NCBI GenBank assembly: GCA_003508755.1
Contig: DNTK01000174.1
Location: 1 to 5,852 of the forward strand
Length of the DNA: 5,852 nt
Direction of reading: 5' to 3'
Source of the DNA: Bacteroidales bacterium
GTDB taxonomy: Bacteria > Bacteroidota > Bacteroidia > Bacteroidales > UBA10428
The position numbers and the translations under genes were made by a program. Positions 1 through 5,238 of this stretch are shown here, piece by piece (the first letter of the stretch is position 1; each line of letters starts with the position of its first letter). The notes under the pieces are model-generated. The model was not told the origin of the DNA. It was given only the letters and a program-made list of their open reading frames with translations, and did no database searches.

Positions 1-307
1 ATAAAACATGGGTAAGGAGAATAATCCCGGGCAATCCAAAGCGCAGCTTAATTTTGATTATCCGCCGGTTTCTTTTAGTAAATATTTTTTTAGGTTTTCT
101 GCCTTTACGAAAGGCTTCCGGAAATAAGAAATCAAATATGTGAATGATACCTTTTGAAGCCAATGAAAAAACCACAATACCTATTATCCCTCCAATATTG
201 GTATATAGCAAGGTCTCCATAAAGGACATCTTAAATGCAAAAACGGCCACAGGAAAGGTTGCAGCAAATTTCCAGGTACTTGAAATAATGATTAATAATT
301 CTTTCAT
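1..307 (-). CDS. Partial uncharacterised membrane protein (N-terminal part; C-terminus beyond left edge)
   Basis: The minus strand is open from an ATG at 307-305 to the left edge, giving 102 codons without a stop. Residues about 5-26 and 28-50 are hydrophobic and look like two membrane segments; the second has a Gly-Gly-x-x-Gly pattern at 39-43. A strongly basic stretch follows (about 67-89, many Lys/Arg), which should be cytoplasmic. A third hydrophobic segment starts near residue 93 and runs off the window. The start is the only ATG available, because no in-frame ATG lies further upstream in the 308-422 gap. The gene is divergent from the acyltransferase at 423 and may share its control region. 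The layout loosely recalls small integral membrane proteins of the putative small multidrug export type, but I cannot confirm a family or a function. The plus-strand reading at 144-338 is a shadow of this gene. Confidence 0.72.
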   Translation of the reverse strand, partial: MKELLIIISSTWKFAATFPVAVFAFKMSFMETLLYTNIGGIIGIVVFSLASKGIIHIFDFLFPEAFRKGRKPKKIFTKRNRRIIKIKLRFGLPGIILLTHVL

Positions 308-422
308 AATAATTTTATGCTTACCTTTCCTTTTCTGAAAAGGCCATCCTGTAAAAATAGAATAAAAACAGGTGTTCTTACCTTAAGGCAATTAAAAATG
401 GTTGTTTAGCGACCGTCATAAT
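308..422. promoter_or_regulatory. Divergent intergenic control region
   Basis: These 115 bp separate two divergently read genes, so both promoters are expected here. It holds a perfect 15-bp palindrome (329-343), a CCTGT/ACAGG inverted repeat (348-352 with 368-372, about two helical turns centre to centre) and a CCTTAAGG palindrome (381-388). A partial match to the Bacteroidota -7 box TAnnTTTG is seen at 322-329 on the plus strand (last base differs), but no well-spaced TTTG -33 partner is clear, so I do not fix a promoter. No Shine-Dalgarno-like site is evident ahead of the ATG at 423, which is usual for this phylum. Confidence 0.5.
329..343. promoter_or_regulatory. Perfect 15-bp palindrome, candidate operator or leader hairpin
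   Basis: The sequence is CCTTTTC, a single T, then GAAAAGG: a perfect 7-bp inverted repeat around one central base. It lies 22 bp upstream of the ATG at 307 on the minus strand and 79 bp upstream of the ATG at 423. Its length and symmetry suit a dimeric regulator site, or a small hairpin in the leader of the minus-strand gene. No regulator gene is in the window, so the role is inferred. Confidence 0.4.
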
Positions 423-1715
423 ATGACCCAAAAAGAAAAATTCTGGACACCCTTAGATAATGCCGCAAAAATATTTCCGGCCATCCGCTCACAAGAGCAC
501 ACCACTGTTTTACGATTGACAGCCGTATTAAAGGAACGGATTAAAATCAGTAGTCTGCTTAAAGCAGTAAAAAGAGCAGAAGATCGATTTCCCTATTTTC
601 GGGTAAGTTTGCGTCGTGGTTTTTTTTGGTATTACCTCGAGCAGGTTGACCATTCATTCAGCGTTATTCATGATGTTGGTATTCCGTGCAGGTCATTTAA
701 AAGCAAAAAACCGAGAGGATTACTTCTAAGAATACTGGCTAGTAAAAACGAAATTAGCATTGAATGTTCACATATTCTAACCGATGGTTCCGGAGCATTA
801 ACTTTTCTGAAAACATTGCTTTTTTATTATTTCAATGAAAAAGGCATTATTAAAAATGGCTCTGTTGATGAAGTCCTTGGCAAGGGCATGGATGACGAAG
901 AATTTGAAGATGCGTACAACAGGTATTTTAAAGAAGATATCCCGCGAAATATTAAACAGCCGAAGGCGTTTCATTTACCCTTCCCGTTAAAAGGTAAACC
1001 CCGTTTTGATGTACTTTATGCCATTTTGCCCATTGAGCAGATTAAGGAAACAGCCAGCGAAAAAGGAGTAAGCATAACCGATTACCTGGTGGCAGCTTAT
1101 CTATTGGTCCTGCAGGATATTTATCTTGAGAACAAGAAGAAAGGTGTTAGCAGTTCAGATAAAATTGCACGTATACAGGTACCTGTTAACCTGCGCAATA
1201 TATACCCCTCAAAAACGCTACGCAATTTTTCGCTTTTTGTAATGCCTGAAATAGATTTCCGATTGGGAGCGTACTCCTTCAACGAGTTATTAAAAATAGT
1301 TTACCACAAGATGCGATTAGAGACTGATGAAAAACTCATTAGTAAAATTATATCGCGCAATGTTGGTGGCGAGCGTAATATAATAGTCCGGGGAATCCCC
1401 ATCTGGCTGAAAAGCCTGGTGCTCTATTTTAAATACTACGCCGAAGGTGCCAATCAGTATAGCGGGGTAGTGACCAACCTGGGCAAAGTGGAACTTCCAG
1501 ATACAATAAGGAACAAGATTGACTATTTTAAAGTAACACCGCCACCACCCAACAAAAAGCTAAAAATAAACTGTGGTGTTGTTGGATATGGCGATAAGCT
1601 TGTTTTGAGTTTTGGAAATATTACAAAAACAAAAGATTTTGAACGAAGGTACCTGCAGTTTTTAACAAAGCAGGGCATTAGTATTCTGGTTACAAAAAAG
1701 AAAGATATATTATGA
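423..1715 (+). CDS. Condensation-domain / alcohol acetyltransferase-like acyltransferase
   Basis: This 430-residue cytoplasmic-type protein fits the BAHD/condensation/alcohol acetyltransferase fold, in which two chloramphenicol-acetyltransferase-like halves join an acyl donor to an alcohol or amine. The catalytic motif HxxxDG is visible as His117, Asp121 and Gly122 (SHILTDGSG region). A Thr-Asn-Leu-Gly turn at 351-354 followed by a Leu-Pro matches the C-terminal half of such enzymes. The N-terminus, with WTPLDNAAKIFPA at about residues 8-20, is the conserved opening that places substrate-tunnel residues before the first strand. The ATG at 423 is preferred to an in-frame TTG at 402, which would only add seven unconserved residues. 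There is no signal peptide. The stop overlaps the next start (ATGA), so the two are probably translationally coupled. The acyl donor and acceptor are unknown; a free-standing nonribosomal-peptide condensation domain or a PapA/wax-synthase-like enzyme are the alternatives. Confidence 0.8.
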   Translation: MTQKEKFWTPLDNAAKIFPAIRSQEHTTVLRLTAVLKERIKISSLLKAVKRAEDRFPYFRVSLRRGFFWYYLEQVDHSFSVIHDVGIPCRSFKSKKPRGLLLRILASKNEISIECSHILTDGSGALTFLKTLLFYYFNEKGIIKNGSVDEVLGKGMDDEEFEDAYNRYFKEDIPRNIKQPKAFHLPFPLKGKPRFDVLYAILPIEQIKETASEKGVSITDYLVAAYLLVLQDIYLENKKKGVSSSDKIARIQVPVNLRNIYPSKTLRNFSLFVMPEIDFRLGAYSFNELLKIVYHKMRLETDEKLISKIISRNVGGERNIIVRGIPIWLKSLVLYFKYYAEGANQYSGVVTNLGKVELPDTIRNKIDYFKVTPPPPNKKLKINCGVVGYGDKLVLSFGNITKTKDFERRYLQFLTKQGISILVTKKKDIL

Positions 1716-2434
1716 ATGTTTGCAATAATTGTGGTGTCGAGTTAGATAGTGATATGGTCGCTTGCCCGCTATGCGACCTGGTAGTTGGCGAAAAACCTGA
1801 CCAAACTGAAATGTCACATTCAGAAAAACCAACCGTAAAGGATAAAGTTTTAAGAGAAATTGGAAACTTAACGGGTGCTCAGAAACGAAAACTTTTCTGG
1901 GAAATTTCAGGAATTATTCTTGGATCAGGAATTGTAGTTACGCTTCTCATCAACCTGATTGTAAGTAACAACATCAATTGGGCAAAGTACCATCTTGTTG
2001 CCTCACTAGCTGTTTTTGTGAATATTACAGCACTTACACTTTGGCGGAGAAGATCACTTTTAATACTACTCAGCAGTTTGGTATCTTTGTTACTAACGCT
2101 GTTGTTTTTTGACTTTGTTAGTATTAATAGTGGCTGGGGAGTAAAGCTGGGTATCCCGATTCTAATCTCCTTTTACGGTTTGTTGCTGATAGTTTTATTG
2201 CTTATCCGTATGTCGAATCAGCTGGGATTTAATATTCTGGCGATCATATTTATTGCACTTGGATTGTTCGCCATCTGTATTGAATTTTTTATTTCACTTT
2301 ACTTTCAGGAAAGATTGATTTTATCATGGAGTATCATTGCTACCGTATCAGTGATACCAGTTGCCGCCATATTATTTTTTATGCATTTTAAATTAAGAAA
2401 GGGAATTGAACTCAAGCGCTTCTTTCATATTTAG
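1712..2434 (+). CDS. Zinc-ribbon, six-span membrane protein, DUF6320-like
   Basis: The 240-residue protein opens with a zinc ribbon: Cys4-x2-Cys7 and Cys18-x2-Cys21, the second pair in a CPLC context. A hydrophilic linker (about 25-60) leads to six hydrophobic segments at roughly 62-84, 91-110, 114-134, 144-165, 171-196 and 203-225. It ends in a short basic tail finishing Lys-Arg-Phe-Phe-His-Ile. An N-terminal ribbon, six spans and this LkRxFHI-type ending match my recollection of DUF6320, a family of unknown function; the assignment is from memory. Its ATG overlaps the acyltransferase stop by 4 bp, so the two are made together and probably act together, perhaps with the membrane protein presenting or exporting the substrate or product. 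The cytoplasmic ribbon could instead bind a partner protein. The 3' end overlaps the convergent gene by 4 bp. Confidence 0.72.
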   Translation: MNVCNNCGVELDSDMVACPLCDLVVGEKPDQTEMSHSEKPTVKDKVLREIGNLTGAQKRKLFWEISGIILGSGIVVTLLINLIVSNNINWAKYHLVASLAVFVNITALTLWRRRSLLILLSSLVSLLLTLLFFDFVSINSGWGVKLGIPILISFYGLLLIVLLLIRMSNQLGFNILAIIFIALGLFAICIEFFISLYFQERLILSWSIIATVSVIPVAAILFFMHFKLRKGIELKRFFHI

Positions 2435-3063
2435 TTCAGAACGAATAATTCCTGCCAAAGATTACGTTCAGACACATAAAAAAGTAAAAATGTTGCTACC
2501 CAACCATGTGCAATACCAATGGCCCAAAGGTTTTTCCATTTAAAGTAAACAGTTATAAACAGCATTTCCAGGAAAAACGTAACAACCATTAAAAAGAAGC
2601 TAGGGTAATGAATTAAGCTGAATAATGCAGATACAATTATAATAATCACGAAATGGTTAACCTTTGTAACAAAAAGTGAACGAAGATTTTGTGAAATAAC
2701 ACCCAGCATAAGAAACTGTTGTATCAGCCCCCAAAGGGGGTAAAGAGCAAGCACAGGTAATATATGCCAGCTAAAAAACATACTGCCTTTAAACCCTGAA
2801 AAAACAAGGCAGCCCAATGTTACTAGTGCGATAAAGGGTAATAAAAAAACCAATGATTGCCTAAAGCCTGTCTTTCTAAATCCCCATATTTCGAGTTGAT
2901 TCCTATTATTTTTAACCTGAATTATAACATATCCCAGCCAAAAGATACAAATGCCTGCTATATAAACTCCCCTCCACTGCAACCAATCCATCATGATGAA
3001 TTTAAGAACCGCAGTGAGGGTTAATGCAAGTAATTCAATGTAGTGTTTTTTAGTGCTATTCAA
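2431..3063 (-). CDS. CPBP-family (CAAX protease/bacteriocin-processing-like) membrane protein with degenerate active site
   Basis: A 210-residue, almost wholly hydrophobic protein with about six to seven spans. Three regions align with the CPBP/Rce1-type intramembrane protease motifs. Motif 1, normally EExxxR, reads Gln115-Gln116 followed by Arg128 further on. Motif 2, FxxxH, is Phe148 to His152. Motif 3, HxxxN, has His186 but Ala190 in place of Asn. A 'WGFRK' stretch near residue 60 also fits the family. In active members a motif-1 glutamate activates the water, so loss of both Glu suggests an inactive or altered member, possibly a binding or immunity-type protein. The start is a TTG at 3063-3061, 17 bp after the upstream stop; the first ATG codons (residues 24-25) fall inside the first membrane segment, and the frame is closed just upstream. 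It probably forms an operon with the small gene at 3081-3383. Confidence 0.68.
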   Translation of the reverse strand: MNSTKKHYIELLALTLTAVLKFIMMDWLQWRGVYIAGICIFWLGYVIIQVKNNRNQLEIWGFRKTGFRQSLVFLLPFIALVTLGCLVFSGFKGSMFFSWHILPVLALYPLWGLIQQFLMLGVISQNLRSLFVTKVNHFVIIIIVSALFSLIHYPSFFLMVVTFFLEMLFITVYFKWKNLWAIGIAHGWVATFLLFYVSERNLWQELFVLN

Positions 3064-3080
3064 TGTATTGAAATTGGATT

Positions 3081-3383
3081 TTACTTATTCGAACGTTCAG
3101 CTCCTTCAATGAAATCATCCTGGTTAGTACCTTTTTCCATGGTAAGATAGTTCCATATGTCATTTAATAATTGTTGTTCTTCTGATTTAGAAGGTTTTTC
3201 ACCTTCGAGGTATTGCACTTCGGCTACGTTTTTAAAGAATTTTTCAAAGTCAGAGTAATAACCTGTTGCGCGTTTATACTTTACAAATACTCTTGGAAAA
3301 CTTAGCTTTATTACAAATTCAAATTCCGGAAAAAACAGACTGTTCGTTCCTAAGTAGTAATTCTTGAATTTATCTGGTTTCAT
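3081..3383 (-). CDS. Small hypothetical protein, 100 residues
   Basis: I do not recognise this protein. It is soluble in character, rich in Phe, Tyr and Lys in its first half (including a beta-like stretch FPEFEFVIKLSFPRVFVKYK at about residues 14-33) and strongly charged and helical in its last 40 residues. It has no signal peptide, cysteine cluster or membrane span. I chose the ATG at 3383. A TTG at 3407 directly after an in-frame TAG would add eight residues and is the only alternative. Its stop lies 17 bp before the start of the CPBP-like gene, so the two are likely co-transcribed, and it may work with that membrane protein. It could also be a remnant of a longer gene, but no homologous continuation is visible upstream. 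Confidence 0.55.
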   Translation of the reverse strand: MKPDKFKNYYLGTNSLFFPEFEFVIKLSFPRVFVKYKRATGYYSDFEKFFKNVAEVQYLEGEKPSKSEEQQLLNDIWNYLTMEKGTNQDDFIEGAERSNK

Positions 3384-3597
3384 TTTTAGTGTATTTAGGT
3401 ATTTCAACTATTGATTTTGGTATTTTGTTTTACAAGGCAATAGAGTATCAGGTATTTCCAGTAAGTTAGGCAAAATTTCACTAAAAAGAGCAATTAACAA
3501 TTTTCTCAGATATGTATATATTACATTAATCTACGAAAGGGAGGGAAACAAAATAAACCTTCAATTTGGTGGTAACTTATCTAGGGTGTGCCTTCAT
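3384..3597. other. Gene-free stretch, left part of the 3384-3840 gap
   Basis: No reading frame of convincing length or composition occurs here on either strand. It should contain the minus-strand promoter of the 3383-2431 gene pair, but I see no clear pairing of TTTG and TAnnTTTG boxes. The stretch is AT-rich and has no strong inverted repeat. A GCCTT at 3590-3594 recurs at 3786-3790 on the other side of the structured element that follows. Confidence 0.5.
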
Positions 3598-3633
3598 TTT
3601 GTGTGCGTTGGCTAAATAAACCCTGTGGGCTAA

Positions 3634-3646
3634 TTACCTTCGGTAA
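3634..3646. repeat. Short perfect hairpin, 5-bp stem
   Basis: TTACC and GGTAA are separated by TTC, and GGG at 3627-3629 can pair with CCC at 3650-3652 to lengthen the stem through a small internal loop. There is no following T-run on either strand, so it is not an intrinsic terminator. It is the central fold of the larger element. Confidence 0.5.
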
Positions 3647-3745
3647 GCTCCCGTTGATTGATTGGGTTGGCAGTTACTCATACAATAATAATTTTATTTG
3701 TGTTCGTGAGCTAAAGGTTGATTACTAATTTAAACTTTATTATTA

Positions 3746-3765
3746 GCCAAACAAAAAAATTTGGC
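3746..3765. repeat. GCCAAA/TTTGGC hairpin with A-rich loop
   Basis: A perfect 6-bp stem encloses the loop at 3752-3759 (a C followed by seven A). On the minus strand the homopolymer becomes a T-run, but it lies in the loop, not after the stem, which argues against a terminator for the esterase gene. AGCCAA at 3745-3750 can alternatively pair with TTGGCT at 3608-3613 in the left arm, so two folds compete. Confidence 0.45.
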
Positions 3766-3840
3766 GGTGTTTATTAAACGCACAAGCCTTTTCAAACCAC
3801 TGTCACGGCTATTATTTTTATATATTGTTGTGTGTTGTAT

Positions 3841-5055
3841 TTATTTATTTTGGATTTTATTTAGCTTATTTCTTGTTGATTCTATTTCAGTAATTGAAAG
3901 TGCTTTCTTGTAGTTTTCTATTGCCTTTTCATTTTCATTTAATGCTACATAGTAATCACCAATAGAATCATAAACGCCAGAACTATTGGGATATATATTT
4001 ACGTTTAATTCGAAGAGTTGTCGAGCTTTCTCAAAATGTTGCAGACTTAAATAATACTTTGCTAAATCATTAATATAATTCTCTTCAGGTTTTACTTTAT
4101 ACCCAAGTCCTTTCGTTCTTCTGTCATAAAGCCTGCGAATCTTCTCTGCTAAGTTCGCCTCAGGGTTTTCACGGTCCGATGCTGTAATATCTACTGTGTA
4201 AAAATCGAAAACAGAACGAATACCATCATAGGCAGCAAGTAGACGAACTGAAAAATGATTTTCATTTTTATAAAACTTGCTGCTGTAATTAATATTATTC
4301 TGAGGAGAAGTTGTCAAAAATTCATCGAGGTCAAATAGTGGTTCGTAATTTTCTGACCAATGAGAAGGATCTGCAATAATTTCTTTTTTATCCTGACCTA
4401 TATTGAAGCTTCCCATTCCGATGAATAAATCTACCTTATCGGAAGTTTTGGTAGAGTTGAAGTCTTTAAATTCTCGTAAAATTCTTCCTTTAACCCAATC
4501 AGTAGTAGGATCCGTTGCAATGTACGCATTAAACAATTCAGTATGATGCAAGAGCGTGTGAAGTACCATAAATCCGCCAAGTGAAGCGCCAAATAATACC
4601 CTGTATGGTGCGGTGGAGAATTTTGATTCGATATAAGGCATCAACTCCTTCTCAATGAAGGAAATGAATTCTTCACCTCCACCAGATTCTTCTAACATAT
4701 ATTGCGGCATATGAGGATCAAAGGAAGGTTTATAAGGTGTTAGATCTCTATTGCGATTTGTATTAGGAATTCCAACAACAATCATTTCAGGACATATTTT
4801 GTCGTTGGTCCAGCTTAAATGGGCTACGATTGTACTCATATTATGGTAATTCGCATAGCCGTCTAACAGATAGACTACAGGATACGATTTGTTAATTGAA
4901 TAGCCATTTGGCAAATATATCATTAGAGGTCTTTGCTCATTTAGAATTTTGGAATCAATTGAATCAAACTTTCCAAAAACTATGTCCTTTTGATTTTGAG
5001 CATAACCAAATACTGAAAGCGAGCTAAATAGAACAATTAATATATATTTATTCAT
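3841..5055 (-). CDS. Secreted esterase-D-family alpha/beta hydrolase with C-terminal TPR region
   Basis: A 404-residue exported protein. Residues 1-19 form a typical signal peptide (Lys3, then a hydrophobic core, cleavage likely after Tyr-Ala before Gln20), so it probably acts in the periplasm. Residues about 25-290 are an esterase-D/IroE/Fes-type hydrolase: YLLDG near 62-66, the family stretch IPNTNRNRDLTP around 96-107, the nucleophile elbow Gly156-Ala-Ser158-Leu-Gly-Gly161, and a probable catalytic His267 in a NENHFS context. I cannot place the acid residue with certainty. Residues about 328-395 form two or so TPR-like helical pairs (the second with DSIGDYYVALNENEKAIENY character). Relatives cleave ester bonds in siderophores, xylan side chains or other small esters; the substrate here is unknown. 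The ATG at 5055 is chosen because it begins the signal peptide; an in-frame upstream extension to 5121 would bury it and run through an inverted repeat. Confidence 0.88.
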   Translation of the reverse strand: MNKYILIVLFSSLSVFGYAQNQKDIVFGKFDSIDSKILNEQRPLMIYLPNGYSINKSYPVVYLLDGYANYHNMSTIVAHLSWTNDKICPEMIVVGIPNTNRNRDLTPYKPSFDPHMPQYMLEESGGGEEFISFIEKELMPYIESKFSTAPYRVLFGASLGGFMVLHTLLHHTELFNAYIATDPTTDWVKGRILREFKDFNSTKTSDKVDLFIGMGSFNIGQDKKEIIADPSHWSENYEPLFDLDEFLTTSPQNNINYSSKFYKNENHFSVRLLAAYDGIRSVFDFYTVDITASDRENPEANLAEKIRRLYDRRTKGLGYKVKPEENYINDLAKYYLSLQHFEKARQLFELNVNIYPNSSGVYDSIGDYYVALNENEKAIENYKKALSITEIESTRNKLNKIQNK

Positions 5056-5098
5056 AATTGTATTTTTAATATGACATACAAGGGTTGGTGTAAAATTG

Positions 5099-5122
5099 AG
5101 TGGCCAAATACGTAGTGCCACT
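5099..5122. repeat. Inverted repeat AGTGGC...GCCACT
   Basis: AGTGGC (5099-5104) and GCCACT (5117-5122) are perfect complements separated by 12 bp, and the spacer holds the palindrome TACGTA (5109-5114). It ends 44 bp upstream of the esterase ATG at 5055, a suitable place for an operator or an RNA fold in the leader. Confidence 0.45.
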
Positions 5123-5131
5123 GCTCTCCGA

Positions 5132-5150
5132 CAGCTTGCGAAGCAAGCTG
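5132..5150. repeat. Strong hairpin, 8-bp perfect stem
   Basis: CAGCTTGC (5132-5139) and GCAAGCTG (5143-5150) enclose GAA. On the minus strand the loop is TTC, giving a stable GC-containing stem. It lies 89 bp past the DUF3500 stop. There is no T-run after the stem in either direction, so a standard intrinsic terminator is not supported. It may still protect or end the upstream transcript, or be part of a repeated intergenic element. Confidence 0.5.
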
Positions 5151-5238
5151 CCTGCAGTTACTTTTAATAATTGTATAAACCTTTGTAACTCTATCATCCT
5201 GGCTATTAATTTTAAACCGTGTTATGAAGCGTTCATTA

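Larger units (their letters stand above)
3598..3783. repeat. Structured non-coding element with paired terminal arms
   Basis: Two blocks at the left end are complementary to two at the right end: GTGCGTT (3603-3609) with AACGCAC (3777-3783), and AATAAAC (3615-3621) with GTTTATT (3769-3775). The left arm has five unpaired bases between blocks and the right arm only one. Inside are a TTACC-TTC-GGTAA hairpin (3634-3646) flanked by GGG and CCC (3627-3629, 3650-3652), a GCCAAA/TTTGGC hairpin with an eight-base A-rich loop (3746-3765), and a 19-nt imperfect direct repeat (3598-3616 and 3697-3715). No open frame explains this. It sits just downstream of the esterase stop on the minus strand. It could be a dispersed repeat or MITE-like element, a structured RNA, or a recombination site; the sequence alone does not decide. 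Confidence 0.5.
5056..5238. other. Intergenic region upstream of the esterase, with two inverted repeats
   Basis: This 183-bp gap separates two minus-strand genes and should contain the esterase promoter, though no clear Bacteroidota promoter pair stands out. Two inverted repeats lie close together in it (5099-5122 and 5132-5150). A frame open on the minus strand across 5052-5300 runs through both repeats and overlaps the DUF3500 gene, so I regard it as chance. Confidence 0.5.

Noticed and set aside
144..338. Plus-strand open frame of 64 codons
   Set aside because: It runs antisense to the membrane protein at 1-307, whose frame has better composition, membrane segments and a clear ATG.
402..422. 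TTG at 402 as start of the acyltransferase
   Set aside because: It adds only seven residues without family-like character; the ATG at 423 directly precedes the conserved N-terminal stretch.
3598..3783. Integron attC site
   Set aside because: The bulged, folded arms recall attC, but the terminal blocks run GTT at the left and AAC at the right, opposite to the RYYYAAC...GTTRRRY core arrangement, and no integrase gene is in view.
3586..3790. Target-site duplication (GCCTT at 3590-3594 and 3786-3790) showing transposition of the element
   Set aside because: The left copy is not directly next to the paired arm and five bases can match by chance.
5132..5150. Rho-independent terminator of the DUF3500 gene
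   Set aside because: The stem is good but no T-run follows it on the transcribed strand.
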